A stretch of 64,000 nucleotides of DNA from Streptomyces coelicoflavus (GTDB lineage Bacteria; Actinomycetota; Actinomycetes; Streptomycetales; Streptomycetaceae): contig NZ_BEWB01000005.1 in assembly GCF_003112555.1 (NCBI RefSeq), forward strand, positions 310,001-374,000. The letters run 5' to 3'. A program made the translations under genes and the position numbers. Each line of letters begins with the position of its first letter. Position 1 is the first letter of the stretch. The notes under the pieces are model-generated. The model was not told the DNA's origin and did no database searches. It saw only the letters and a list, made by a program, of their open reading frames with translations. This document shows positions 22,902-32,342 of this stretch, one piece after another.

Positions 22902-25465
22902 ACGCCCCCGTCCCCGTCCGTCTGAGCGTCTCCTCGCTCAGGGCCCACAAGCGCCGCTTCGCCGGGACCTTCCTCGCCGTGGTCCTCGGCGTCGCCTTCC
23001 TGGCCGGCACCCTGGTCATGGGCGACACGCTCCGCGCGAGCTTCGACAGCATGTTCGGCAACGCCGCCGGCGGCACCGACGCCGTGGTGCGCAGTGCGGA
23101 CGCCATCACCACACCGGGCGAGAGCCAGGGCGTACGGCAGCCGGTCGGCACCGAGCTGGTGCGGACCCTGGAGCGGGTGGACGGCGTCGCCGCCGTCGCC
23201 CCCAGCATCCAGGGCGCGGGTCAGCTCGTCGGCGCGAACGGCGACCCGATCGGCGGCCAGGGTCCGCCCACCCTGGCCGGCAACTGGATCACCGATCCCG
23301 AGCTGAACCCGTACCGCCTGGCCGAGGGCCGCGCCCCGCAGAAGTCCGGCGAGGTCGTCGTCAACCGCGGCACCGCCGAGAAGGGCGGCCTGGCGATCGG
23401 CGACACCACCACCCTGCGCACCCCCGACCCCGTCGAGGTCACGATCGTCGGACTCGCCACCTTCGGCGGCGAGGACGGCATGGCCCAGGTGACCTACACC
23501 GGCATGACCCGCGCCGACGCCGAGAAGTACCTCACCGCGCGGCCGGGCGAGGCGGCGAGCATCCAGGTGCGGGCCGGGCCGGGCGTCGGCCAGCGGGAAC
23601 TCGTCGACCGGCTCGCCCCCGTACTGCCCGACGGCGTCGAGGCAATCACGGGGCAGGAGTCGGCGGCGGAGAACACCGACATGATCTCCAGCCAGTTCCT
23701 GACCCTGTTCACCACGTTCCTGCTCGTCTTCTCCGGCATCGCCCTGCTGGTCGCGACCTTCTCGATCCACAACACCTTCGCCATCGTGGTCGCCCAGCGA
23801 ACCCGGGAGAACGCCCTGCTGCGCGCCCTCGGCGCCTCCCGCGGGCAGGTCACCGCCGCCACCCTCGTCGAGGCGGCCGCCGTGGCGGTGACCGCGTCCG
23901 CCGCCGGGCTCGCGGGCGGCATCGGCATCGCGGCCGGACTCCAGGCCCTCTTCCCGGCGATCGGCTTCCCCTTCCCCGAAGGCGCCCTGGTGATCAGCGC
24001 GCTGTCGCTGCTGCTCCCGCTCGCCGTCGGCGTCGTGGTCTGCCTCGGCTCCGCCCTGCTGCCCGCGGCCCGGGCCGGGCGCACCGCACCCCTGGCCGCG
24101 CTGCGCGAGACGGCCGTCGACACCTCCGGCGCCTCCCGTGCCCGTGCGGTCACCGGCACGGCGCTGCTCGCGCTCGCCCTCGCGGTGACGCTCGCCGGGG
24201 TCCTGCTCTCCCCGTCGGTCTGGTCGGCGGCAGCGGGCGCCGTCCTCACCCTGGTCTCCTTCGTGGTGCTCGGGCCGGTCGCCTCCAGCGCCGCCGTACG
24301 CGTCCTGGGGGCCCCGCTGGACCGGCTGCGCGGCGTCACCGGCGTCCTCGCCCGGCGCAATGCCCTGCGCAGCCCCAAGCGCACGGCGGCCACCGCCGGG
24401 GCGCTGATGATCGGCGTGGCGGTCGTGTCGCTGTTCACGGTGTTCGGCGCCTCGCTCAAGGCGACCATGGACCAGACCGTCTCCCGGTCCTTCGCGGGCG
24501 ACGTCGCCGTCAGCGCGCCGTCCTTCGGCGCGGGCGGCAGCGGCCTCAGCCCGCGGCTGGCGGGCGCGGTCCAGGAACTGCCCGAGGTGGACACCGCCGT
24601 CGGCCTGGGCAGGGGCGTCGCGGAAGTGGACGGCGAGGGGCGGGCGCTGACCGTCACCGACCCGGCCGCCCTGCACCGCACCTTCGACCTGGGTACCGTC
24701 CACGGCTCACTGGACGGCCTCGGCACCGACGGCATCGCGGTCACCGAGAGCGAGGCGGACAAGCAGGGTCTGGCCACGGGTGACACCACACGCCTCACCT
24801 TCACCGACGGGCGCAGCGCGGACTTCACCGTCCGCGCGGTCTACGGGCAGTCCGAACTCGCCGGCGACTACGTCATCACCCGCGCGGCCTGGGCCCCGCA
24901 CCGCACCCAGGACTCCGACACCCTGGTCGCCGTCGCCTTCGAGGACGGCGTGAGTGCGGAGGCGGGCAAGGCGGCGGTCGAGAAGGTCGCCGGCCAGTAC
25001 GGCAACCCGGAGGTGCAGACCCGTGACGAGTACGCCGAGTCCTCGGCGGGCGGCATCGACATGATGCTGACCCTCGTCTACGCGCTGCTCGCCCTCGCGG
25101 TGCTCATCGCCCTGCTCGGCATCGCCAACACCCTGACCCTGGCGGTCCACGAGCGCACCCGCGAACTCGGGCTGCTGCGCGCCGTCGGGCAGACCCGGGC
25201 CCAGCTGCGGGCCATGGTCCGCTGGGAGTCCGTCCTGGTCGCCGCCTTCGGCACGGTCGGCGGGCTCGGCCTCGGCGCCTTCCTCGGCTGGGTCCTCGTG
25301 GCGGCCTCCGACGGCGCCTCGGACAGCGCCTTCGCCTTCGCCGTGCCGCCCGTGCGGCTCGCGGTGGTGGCCGTGGTAGGCCTCGCGGCCGGCGCCCTGG
25401 CGGGCCTGCGCCCGGCCCGGCGGGCATCCCGCCTGGACGTACTGCGCGCCGTCGCCACCGAGTAG
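22898..25465 (+). CDS. FtsX-like ABC permease, two repeated FtsX units
   Basis: An 855-residue membrane protein. A first helix near residues 20-40 precedes a large extracytoplasmic MacB-like core. A three-helix FtsX unit follows at about 255-400 and contains QRTRENALLRALGASR. After two further helices comes a second extracytoplasmic domain and a last FtsX unit with HERTRELGLLRAVGQTR near residue 750. The layout matches actinobacterial long permeases thought to act on lipids, lipoproteins or peptides at the envelope. The GTG start overlaps the ATPase stop as GTGA. A strong terminator follows. Confidence 0.9.
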   Translation: MNAPVPVRLSVSSLRAHKRRFAGTFLAVVLGVAFLAGTLVMGDTLRASFDSMFGNAAGGTDAVVRSADAITTPGESQGVRQPVGTELVRTLERVDGVAAVAPSIQGAGQLVGANGDPIGGQGPPTLAGNWITDPELNPYRLAEGRAPQKSGEVVVNRGTAEKGGLAIGDTTTLRTPDPVEVTIVGLATFGGEDGMAQVTYTGMTRADAEKYLTARPGEAASIQVRAGPGVGQRELVDRLAPVLPDGVEAITGQESAAENTDMISSQFLTLFTTFLLVFSGIALLVATFSIHNTFAIVVAQRTRENALLRALGASRGQVTAATLVEAAAVAVTASAAGLAGGIGIAAGLQALFPAIGFPFPEGALVISALSLLLPLAVGVVVCLGSALLPAARAGRTAPLAALRETAVDTSGASRARAVTGTALLALALAVTLAGVLLSPSVWSAAAGAVLTLVSFVVLGPVASSAAVRVLGAPLDRLRGVTGVLARRNALRSPKRTAATAGALMIGVAVVSLFTVFGASLKATMDQTVSRSFAGDVAVSAPSFGAGGSGLSPRLAGAVQELPEVDTAVGLGRGVAEVDGEGRALTVTDPAALHRTFDLGTVHGSLDGLGTDGIAVTESEADKQGLATGDTTRLTFTDGRSADFTVRAVYGQSELAGDYVITRAAWAPHRTQDSDTLVAVAFEDGVSAEAGKAAVEKVAGQYGNPEVQTRDEYAESSAGGIDMMLTLVYALLALAVLIALLGIANTLTLAVHERTRELGLLRAVGQTRAQLRAMVRWESVLVAAFGTVGGLGLGAFLGWVLVAASDGASDSAFAFAVPPVRLAVVAVVGLAAGALAGLRPARRASRLDVLRAVATE

Positions 25466-25502
25466 CCCGCGCCGGCCCGGCGAACCTCCGGCGAACCCGG
25501 CC

Positions 25503-25540
25503 GCCGGTGCGGCACCCGCCACGGCGCGTGCCGCACCGGC
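25503..25540. terminator. Terminator after the ABC operon
   Basis: GCCGGTGCGGCAC (25503-25515) pairs perfectly with GTGCCGCACCGGC (25528-25540) around a 12-nt loop, 38 nt after the permease stop. Confidence 0.75.
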
Positions 25541-25702
25541 GCGCGGGGCCGGACGGCGGGTGCGAACACGCCGGACGGCCGACGCACCGTCAGGGCCGGT
25601 ACCGGTCGGGCCGGTTGCCGGCCGCCCCGGACGCGAATCCGCGTTCCGGACGTCGCCGGGACCGTGACGCACGGCCCGCGGCAGCGGACGGTCACCGCCC
25701 GG

Positions 25703-26251
25703 TCAGCCGACAACGGCCGACCGGGCGGGAGCGGGTTGGGGGCTGCCGAGGTCGACCGGGTGCTCGACCTCCGCGAAGGCGGCGGCCGGTACCTCCTCGA
25801 CCAGACGGCGCGGCGGACGCGCCGACACGGGTGGCGCAGTGGGCGGCGCCGGGGTGACGGCCGTAGGGAGGGTGAACCAGACGACCTTGCCCGATTCGCC
25901 CTCCGGCCGGGCGCCCCAGCTCTCGCTCATCGCGGCCACCATGGCCAGCCCCCGCCCGCAGGTCGCGAGTGGCTCGGCGTCGTCCACGACGGGCAGTCGC
26001 GGATCGTGGTCGCGCACCGAGACCGTGAGCCGGTCCAGGAGCAGTTCCACCTCCACGGTGCACGTCTTGTCCGGCCGGGCATGCAGGTGGACGTTGGTCA
26101 ACAACTCCGTCACGCCGAGCACCGCCCGGTCGATCAGGAGATCCATATGCCAGTAGCGCAATTGCGCAGATACGATTCTGCGGACCTGGCCGATCCGCGA
26201 CGGCAGGGCTTGCAGCTCCACCGTGCAATGTCTGCTTGGGTGACTGATCAC
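25703..26251 (-). CDS. Anti-sigma-factor-like ATP-binding protein (HATPase_c_2)
   Basis: A 182-residue protein with a GHKL ATPase domain like RsbW/SpoIIAB. The N box is LLIDRAVLGVTELLTNVHLHA, then VRDHDPRLP, and the G1 box is CGRGLAMVAAMSESWG. A Pro/Ala-rich tail follows residue 135. Streptomyces encode many such single-domain proteins, which act on sigma factors or anti-anti-sigma factors. No partner gene is adjacent. The GTG at 26251 is chosen because GGGGAG lies 8 nt upstream. Confidence 0.82.
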   Translation of the reverse strand: MISHPSRHCTVELQALPSRIGQVRRIVSAQLRYWHMDLLIDRAVLGVTELLTNVHLHARPDKTCTVEVELLLDRLTVSVRDHDPRLPVVDDAEPLATCGRGLAMVAAMSESWGARPEGESGKVVWFTLPTAVTPAPPTAPPVSARPPRRLVEEVPAAAFAEVEHPVDLGSPQPAPARSAVVG

Positions 26252-26436
26252 GGCTGCGACTCCCCGACATAGAGGTCCGGAAGAACACGGAGTTCGGATC
26301 CAGCGAGGCGCACACGGCGCACGCCGCCCGCTGTCATGGCCGGCGGGCTGGTTCGCAGCGTTATCGCCGGTAAACCCAGAGTGACGTGAGACCAGCGTGA
26401 CGCAAGGGGTTCGGCACCGCAAGTTACGGACATCTC

Positions 26437-26760
26437 TCAGACGCGGCGTCCGGCCGCCCTGCGCACCGCCTCGATGAACCGCCGGGCGGCGGGCGGACCC
26501 GGCTCGCCGGGGGCGGGGTCGCGCTCGCCGAGGGTCAGCAGGTACCGCTTGCCGTTGAGATCGGCCAGCGCGCGGTCCTCGGGGCCGAACCACGGGCGGG
26601 AGGCCCGCACCGCCTGCACCGGGGCGCTGTCTATCTCGCTGCCGTAACTGGTGAGCAGCTCGACCCGGCCACCGCTGATCCGGACCGTCCCGGCCCGGGT
26701 GAGTGACCGCAGCCGTTTGCCGATCCGCACCCCCGTGGCCCTGAACTCCGGCTCCGCCAT
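26437..26760 (-). CDS. Conserved hypothetical protein
   Basis: A 107-residue basic protein that I do not recognise beyond a Streptomyces-type conserved hypothetical. It contains GVRIGKRLRSLTRAGTVRISGGRVELLTSYG and ends with a positively charged helix. It is predicted soluble, without signal peptide. GAGGGGG lies about 8 nt before the ATG at 26760. It is 185 bp upstream of the anti-sigma-like gene on the same strand. Confidence 0.6.
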   Translation of the reverse strand: MAEPEFRATGVRIGKRLRSLTRAGTVRISGGRVELLTSYGSEIDSAPVQAVRASRPWFGPEDRALADLNGKRYLLTLGERDPAPGEPGPPAARRFIEAVRRAAGRRV

Positions 26761-27119
26761 GGCCGTCGCCCCCTCGTGCGCGTCGGTTGCCGGACCGTGC
26801 ACCGACCGCGATGCTCCCGGTACCGGCTCGTGTCGTGCTCCAGTGTGCGCCCGCGACCGGAATCCGGTCCCGCCGCTGGCAGTCTGCCCGCACCGCGCCC
26901 CGAGCACCAGTACGCGCCGCCCCTTTCCGGAGGCGACCGGAGCACGCGCGCGAATGCGCCCCCCACCGCGCCCCCACCGCTTCCACGGCGTCGCCCCAGG
27001 GGTGCCTTTGAGGCCCCCAAAGAGGTGTTTATGCAGGTGAGAAGCGTGTGCAAGGTGTTTATGATCGAGCTGTCGGCCGCGCTGTCCGCCGTCGGCGCGC
27101 AGCGTAAGGAGCCCCCGAA
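26761..27119. promoter_or_regulatory. 359-bp intergenic region with an 11-bp direct repeat before the Cds1-like gene
   Basis: This region separates two divergent genes. AGGTGTTTATG occurs at 27023-27033 and again at 27053-27063, exactly 30 bp apart, which is close to three helical turns. The copies lie 57-97 bp before the GTG start and in the most AT-rich part of the gap. They may be an activator or repressor site. I see nothing else recognisable in the remaining GC-rich sequence. Confidence 0.5.
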
Positions 27120-28244
27120 GTGAGCACTTCCCAGCAGACCGGCACCGGCGCCACCCTGGACGTCGACCACAGCGACGCCGCCTACCGCGCCTGGCTCAAA
27201 GAGGCCGTCCGCAAGGTCCAGGCCGACGCCAACCGCTCGGCCGACACCCATCTGCTCCTCTTCCCGCTCCCGGAGCGCTGGGGCATCGACCTGTACCTGA
27301 AGGACGAGTCGACCCACCCGACCGGCAGCCTCAAGCACCGCCTCGCCCGCTCCCTCTTCCTCTACGGTCTGTGCAACGGCTGGATCCGGCCGGACCGGCC
27401 GGTGATCGAGGCGTCCAGCGGCTCGACGGCCGTGTCCGAGGCGTACTTCGCCAAGCTGATCGGCGTGCCCTTCGTCGCCGTCATGCCCCGCACGACGAGC
27501 ACCGAGAAGATCCGCCTGATCGAGTTCCACGGCGGACGGTGCCACTTCGTGGACGACTCCCGGCGGATGTACGAGGAATCCGCCCGCCTCGCGGCGGAGA
27601 CCGGCGGCCACTACATGGACCAGTTCACCTACGCCGAACGCGCCACCGACTGGCGCGGCAACAACAACATCGCCGAGTCGATCTTCCGCCAGCTGCGCCT
27701 GGAACGGTACCCCGAGCCCTCCTGGATCGTCGCCACGGCCGGCACCGGCGGCACCTCGGCGACCCTCGCCCGCTACGTCCACTACATGCAGTTCGACACC
27801 CGCGTCTGCGTGGCCGACCCGGACAACTCCTGCTTCTTCGAGGGCTGGACCACCGGCGATCCCGACGTGTCCTGCGACCACGGCTCCCGGATCGAGGGCA
27901 TCGGCCGGCCCCGGATGGAACCGAGCTTCGTGCCCGGCGCGATCGACCGCATGATGAAGGTGCCCGACGCGGCGAGCGTCGCGGCCGTACGGGCCCTGGA
28001 GCACGTCATCGGCCGCAAGGCGGGCGGCTCCACGGGCACCGGCCTGTGGAGCGCGCTGAAGATCGTCGCCGAGATGGTGGCCAAGGGGGAGCGGGGCAGC
28101 GTCGTGACGCTGCTGTGCGACCCGGGGGACCGGTACCTCGACAAGTACTACTCGGACGCCTGGCTCGCCGAACAGGGCCTCGACATCGAGCCGTACACGG
28201 CGGCGATCGAGTCCCTGCTGCGCACGGGCACCTGGCCCCGCTGA
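27120..28244 (+). CDS. PLP-dependent cysteine synthase/desulfhydrase-family enzyme, Cds1-like
   Basis: A 374-residue fold-type II PLP enzyme. The Schiff-base lysine is in [10 protein letters not shown], and a Ser/Thr-rich phosphate loop is seen in [32 protein letters not shown] is the substrate-binding region of this subgroup. The overall pattern matches the mycobacterial Cds1 (cysteine desulfhydrase) group more than CysK or CysM. It may release sulfide from cysteine; synthesis of cysteine cannot be excluded. The GTG start follows AAGGAG by 8 nt. A direct repeat in its promoter suggests dedicated control. Confidence 0.82.
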   Translation: MSTSQQTGTGATLDVDHSDAAYRAWLKEAVRKVQADANRSADTHLLLFPLPERWGIDLYLKDESTHPTGSLKHRLARSLFLYGLCNGWIRPDRPVIEASSGSTAVSEAYFAKLIGVPFVAVMPRTTSTEKIRLIEFHGGRCHFVDDSRRMYEESARLAAETGGHYMDQFTYAERATDWRGNNNIAESIFRQLRLERYPEPSWIVATAGTGGTSATLARYVHYMQFDTRVCVADPDNSCFFEGWTTGDPDVSCDHGSRIEGIGRPRMEPSFVPGAIDRMMKVPDAASVAAVRALEHVIGRKAGGSTGTGLWSALKIVAEMVAKGERGSVVTLLCDPGDRYLDKYYSDAWLAEQGLDIEPYTAAIESLLRTGTWPR

Positions 28245-28259
28245 CCACGTCCGTGCGGG

Positions 28260-28733
28260 CTACGGCCGCCGCAGCCGCAGGTCCAGCGACCCGACCGCGG
28301 CCCGGAAGGCCCGTCCCAGCCCCGGACGCGCCCGGTCGAGCACGAAACGGAACGGCGCGGTGCCGTCCGCCGCGAACGTCCACCGCACCCGTGTCCCGAT
28401 ACCGGCCGGCGCCAGCCACCACTCCTCCAGCATCGCCCGGGCGCCCGGCACGTTGGTGACGTCGACGCGGCAGGCGTACACCTCGGGCCGCTCGGCCGCC
28501 AGCACCGTCTCCACGAAACGCATACCGCCCCTGAGCCGGATCTCGCGCCCCGCCCCGTCACCGATGGGCCGGGCGGACGTCACCGCCGAGAACCAGGCCG
28601 GCCAGCCGGGCACCTCCTCGGCCAGGGCCCGGAAGACCGCGTCCGGAGCGGCCGAGACGTCGCGCGCGAAGACCAGGCGTACCGGCGCCGTCTCGACGAA
28701 GTCGAGACCCACCGGACGCAGACGGCGAGCCAT
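28260..28733 (-). CDS. SRPBCC-family (START-like) protein
   Basis: A 157-residue soluble protein of the polyketide-cyclase/START-like fold. Visible features are VSAAPDAVFRALAEEVPGWPAWFSAV at the first helix-strand unit, EIRLRGGMRFVETVLAAERP, and a C-terminal helix from PFRFVLDRARPGLGRAF. Such proteins bind hydrophobic ligands. The start is the ATG at 28733 with a GGGGG-type ribosome site. It converges on the Cds1-like gene with 15 nt between. Confidence 0.8.
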   Translation of the reverse strand: MARRLRPVGLDFVETAPVRLVFARDVSAAPDAVFRALAEEVPGWPAWFSAVTSARPIGDGAGREIRLRGGMRFVETVLAAERPEVYACRVDVTNVPGARAMLEEWWLAPAGIGTRVRWTFAADGTAPFRFVLDRARPGLGRAFRAAVGSLDLRLRRP

Positions 28734-28866
28734 GACCACCACCCCCTGGTGCGAAGCCGCGCGTGCGGACGATCGGCCGGGTGGCGCCACGATAGCCCCG
28801 CGCGCTCCGGGTGTCAGCGGGGCGGCGCCGCACGGCAGGGGGCCGCCGCGGGCCGCGACACGGGCG

Positions 28867-29691
28867 TCAGTCGGCCGCGGGCTCCGGTTCGCCCGCCACG
28901 ACGAGACCGAGATGCTCGGCGACCTCCGCGCGGGCCTGTGCCGACAGGCCGGGATCGGTCACCAGCGTGTCCACCTGCTCCAGCGTCGCGAACGAACTCA
29001 GACCCACGACGCCCCACTTGGTGTGGTCCGCGACCACCACGACACGCCGAGCCGACTGCACGAGCCGCCGGTTCGTCTCGGCCTCCGCGAGGTTCGGCGT
29101 GGACAGGCCGGCCTCGGCCGATATGCCGTGCACGCCCAGGAACAGCACGTCGAAGTGGAGCGTCGCGATCGCCTGGTCGGCCACCGGGCCCACCAGCGAG
29201 TCGGAGGGCGTGCGCACCCCGCCGGTGAGCACCACCGTCGCCGCGCCCTGCCGCGCCCCCGAGGTGCGCTGCGCCACGTGGAACACGTCGGCCACCCGCA
29301 CCGAGTTGGTGACCACCGTCAGATCCGGCACGTCCACCAGCCGGTGCGCCAGCGCGTACGTGGTCGTGCCGCCCGACAGGGCGATCGCGGCGCCCGGCGC
29401 GACCAGCTCAGCGGCGGCCCGCGCGATGTCCTCCTTGGCGGTGGGCTCCAGGCCCGACTTGGCCTCGAACCCCGGCTCGTGGGTGCTGGCCTCGGCCACC
29501 GGGACCGCTCCGCCGTGCACCTTCTCCAGGACGCCCTGCCGGGACAGCGCGTCCAGGTCGCGGCGGACCGTCATGTCCGACACGCCGAGCTTGCGGGTCA
29601 GCTCGTTGACCCGGACCCCGCCCCGGCGGCGCACCTCGTCCAGGATCAGGGCGCGCCGCTGCTCCGCGAGGAGGTTCGAATTCTCACTCAC
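28867..29691 (-). CDS. DeoR/GlpR-family repressor
   Basis: A 274-residue DeoR regulator. The HTH is RKLGVSDMTVRRDLDALSRQGVLEKVHGGA, followed by a sugar-phosphate sensor with LSGGTTTYALA and VVVADHTKWG. The GTG at 29691 is taken, with AAAGGA about 10 nt upstream. It stands alone, with no sugar genes beside it in the window, so its regulon is not evident. It is only distantly similar to the AgaR-like gene at 12.7 kb. Confidence 0.87.
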   Translation of the reverse strand: MSENSNLLAEQRRALILDEVRRRGGVRVNELTRKLGVSDMTVRRDLDALSRQGVLEKVHGGAVPVAEASTHEPGFEAKSGLEPTAKEDIARAAAELVAPGAAIALSGGTTTYALAHRLVDVPDLTVVTNSVRVADVFHVAQRTSGARQGAATVVLTGGVRTPSDSLVGPVADQAIATLHFDVLFLGVHGISAEAGLSTPNLAEAETNRRLVQSARRVVVVADHTKWGVVGLSSFATLEQVDTLVTDPGLSAQARAEVAEHLGLVVAGEPEPAAD

Positions 29692-29947
29692 GTACGCTTC
29701 GGTCCTTTCGCCGCAAAACCGTCCGACACGCCGACGCACTCGCTCCGATGAGGACTTCTCCCCGCACCCGTGCGCGGACGCCCCATCCTCGCACGCCCCG
29801 CGACGGCCCGCGCCACCGCCCGCCCCGGCCGCACCGGTCACACGGAACGGGGAGATTCCGTGCCCAGGGGTGTACGAGGCCCCAGGAATGGAGATCCTTG
29901 TGCCCGCACGGACAGAGCCGACGGCGCGTCACGGGGGAGTGCGGACA

Positions 29948-32323
29948 GTGGAACAGGCGCAGGAAAGGCCCGGGAAGGGCGGGACGGCCGGGGCCGACCG
30001 GGCGGACGGGAGAAGCGGCACCGCCCTGGAACTCCTGGTGCACGGCGTGGGCGGCACGACACCGGCCGAGATGCTGGACGACCCGCGGACCGTGCGGATC
30101 ACCGGCGACCACGTCGCGGCCGTCTTCCGGCGCACCGAGGACGCCGACGCCGAGTCCCGGCCCGAGGACTACCGGGGCCGGCCGGTGCCCGAGGCCTACG
30201 TCTGGTGCAACCTCACCTCCGGCAACGGCACCCGCGCCCTGTGGCTGCTCCTCCTGCCCTTCATGGTCGTCAACATCGCCCACTGGATGCGGCCCGCCGC
30301 CGACGGCCGGATCCGCACGGTCCGCCTCTACGGGCTGCTGCTGCGGCTCACGGGCCTCACCCTGACCGTGCTCCTGGTCGCCGCCGCCTGCGAGGTCGCC
30401 CTCGACCTCGTCGCCTGGCAGTGCGCGGGCACGCGCGCGTGCGCCGAGCGGCACTCCTGGCTGGGCTTCCTGTCGCCGGTGATGTCGGACGGCGGCTGGT
30501 GGAGCACGCCGGGCCGCAGACTCGCCCTCGCGGCCGCGGTGCCCGCCGCGCTGACCGGGCTGCTCTGGTACCTGTCGCTGCGCACCTGGCGTGCGTACGA
30601 GTCCCAGCAGCCGATGGACCGCGAGACCGACGCAGAGGAGGAGCCCCGCCACGGCGCGCTGGGCCGCCCCGGGTTCTGGTACGGGCGCCGTCTGGTGGCC
30701 CGGCTGCGCGCCGCGCACACCGCCGCCGGACTGCTGACCGTCGCCGCGGGCGTCGGCCTGCCGGCGGCCCGCTTCGACCGCGGACCGGGCGGCTCCGAGC
30801 TGCTCGACACGCTGGGGTGGGCGCTGCTCGGGGCGCTGGTCGCGGGGGCGGTCGCCGTGGTCGCGGTGGTGTGCCGCCGGGGCCGCAGCGAGAACCGCCT
30901 CGACCGGGAACTCGACGCACACCTCGTGCGCCGCCTGCCGCTCGCCGCCCTCCTCCTCTTCGTCCTCGCCCTGCTGTACGGCGGCTGGGCACGCCCGGGG
31001 TGGACGTCGGAGGGCCGGCTGTCCGGGGACACGGCCTTCGGCACCGTCGCCCTGGTGCAGGGGCTGCTCGTCATCGCGCTGGCCGTGGTCGCCCACCTGC
31101 TCCACCGCAGCCGCCCCGACGCCCGCGCCGCCGTCCGGGGCCTGGGCGGTCCCGTCGTCGCCATGCTGGCCTGCGCGCTGGGCGGCGTCATGTCCGGCGG
31201 CGTCGCCCAGCGCGTCTCCGACTGGATGGACGGCACCGGCGCGTTCCTCGAGGGCCCGCCCGTCCTGCTGACCTGGCAGGCGTCCGTCATCCCGCCGCTG
31301 CTCGTCGTCGTCCTGCTGATGTGCGCCGCGCTCGCCCGGCACACGCTGCGCCTCGCCCGCGCGGAACGGGACGCCGTCGAAGCCGACCACCCGGGGGAGA
31401 CCGGAGACCCCGGGCGCACCCGGCGCATCGCCCTCACCCGGGCCATGGCCACCCTGACCGACCGGGCGCCCCTCCTGGTCGCCATCACCTCCACCGCCAC
31501 CCTGCTCCTCGGCGCCGGAGCCCTGGTGGGCGCCCTGACGACCGGACAGGTGCCGGGCGAGGCCGCGCGCGGCACGTACGCCGTCGTCCAGGGCGCCGCG
31601 CAGACCGCGCAGGAACTGGGCTCCTGGCTCATCGGCCTCGGCTTCATACTGTTCGTCACCTGGGGCAGGCGCGCCTACAAGGACGCCTCCGCGCGGCGCA
31701 CCATCGGCATCCTGTGGGACGTCGGCACCTTCTGGCCGCGCGCCGCGCACCCGTTCGCACCGCCCTGCTACGCCGAGCGCGCGGTGCCCGACCTGACCTG
31801 GCGCATGGCGATCTGGACCCGAGCCACCGGCGGGCGGCTGGTCATCTCCGGGCACTCGCAGGGCAGCGTCCTCGCCGCCGCCGCGTCCTGGCAGCTCGAG
31901 CCCTCCGCCCGGAAGCGCGTCGCCCTGCTCACCTACGGCTCCCCGCTGGAGCGGCTGTACGGCCGCTGGTTCCCGGCCCACTTCGGCCCCGACGCGCTCG
32001 CCTCGCTGCACGAGGAGGTCGACTGCTGGCGCAACCTCCACCGGCGCACCGACCCCATCGGCGGCCCGATGCGGCTGCCGGGCGACGCGGGCCCCGCGGT
32101 GGACCGCGCGCCCCTCAAGGACCCGCTGACGTACGGCCGTACCGAACTCCACCCGCTGCCGGCGCCGATCCTCGGCCACTCCGACTACCAGGCCGATCCC
32201 GCCTTCGCCGAGGAACGCGCGCGGCTGCTGGCCCGGCTGCGCCCGGAGGTGCCGGCGCCGCGCCACACGGGCGGCGCGGCGGCGTCCGTCCCGGCGGCGG
32301 ACGACGCGACCGGGAACTGCTGA
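29948..32323 (+). CDS. Multi-helix membrane protein with serine-hydrolase signature
   Basis: A protein of about 791 residues. The N-terminal LLVHGVGGTTPAEML resembles the first strand and oxyanion loop of an alpha/beta hydrolase. Some eight membrane helices follow (about residues 85-560). The C-terminal soluble part has GGRLVISGHSQGSVLAAAA, with the nucleophile-elbow GHSQG, and TYGSPLERLYGRWF, as in lipases. So a hydrolase fold appears to be split by a membrane domain. A catalytic Asp/His pair is plausible in RRTDPIGGP and LGHSDY. Function is unknown; a lipid substrate is inference. GTG at 29948 follows GGGGGAG; ATG at 29888 is an alternative start. Confidence 0.7.
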   Translation: MEQAQERPGKGGTAGADRADGRSGTALELLVHGVGGTTPAEMLDDPRTVRITGDHVAAVFRRTEDADAESRPEDYRGRPVPEAYVWCNLTSGNGTRALWLLLLPFMVVNIAHWMRPAADGRIRTVRLYGLLLRLTGLTLTVLLVAAACEVALDLVAWQCAGTRACAERHSWLGFLSPVMSDGGWWSTPGRRLALAAAVPAALTGLLWYLSLRTWRAYESQQPMDRETDAEEEPRHGALGRPGFWYGRRLVARLRAAHTAAGLLTVAAGVGLPAARFDRGPGGSELLDTLGWALLGALVAGAVAVVAVVCRRGRSENRLDRELDAHLVRRLPLAALLLFVLALLYGGWARPGWTSEGRLSGDTAFGTVALVQGLLVIALAVVAHLLHRSRPDARAAVRGLGGPVVAMLACALGGVMSGGVAQRVSDWMDGTGAFLEGPPVLLTWQASVIPPLLVVVLLMCAALARHTLRLARAERDAVEADHPGETGDPGRTRRIALTRAMATLTDRAPLLVAITSTATLLLGAGALVGALTTGQVPGEAARGTYAVVQGAAQTAQELGSWLIGLGFILFVTWGRRAYKDASARRTIGILWDVGTFWPRAAHPFAPPCYAERAVPDLTWRMAIWTRATGGRLVISGHSQGSVLAAAASWQLEPSARKRVALLTYGSPLERLYGRWFPAHFGPDALASLHEEVDCWRNLHRRTDPIGGPMRLPGDAGPAVDRAPLKDPLTYGRTELHPLPAPILGHSDYQADPAFAEERARLLARLRPEVPAPRHTGGAAASVPAADDATGNC

Positions 32324-32342
32324 GGCCCGCCCGGCCCCCGCC

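Noticed and set aside
22040..24703. An 887-codon open frame opposite the ABC operon
   Set aside because: It lies opposite three coupled transporter genes and has the Gly/Arg-rich composition of a shadow frame.
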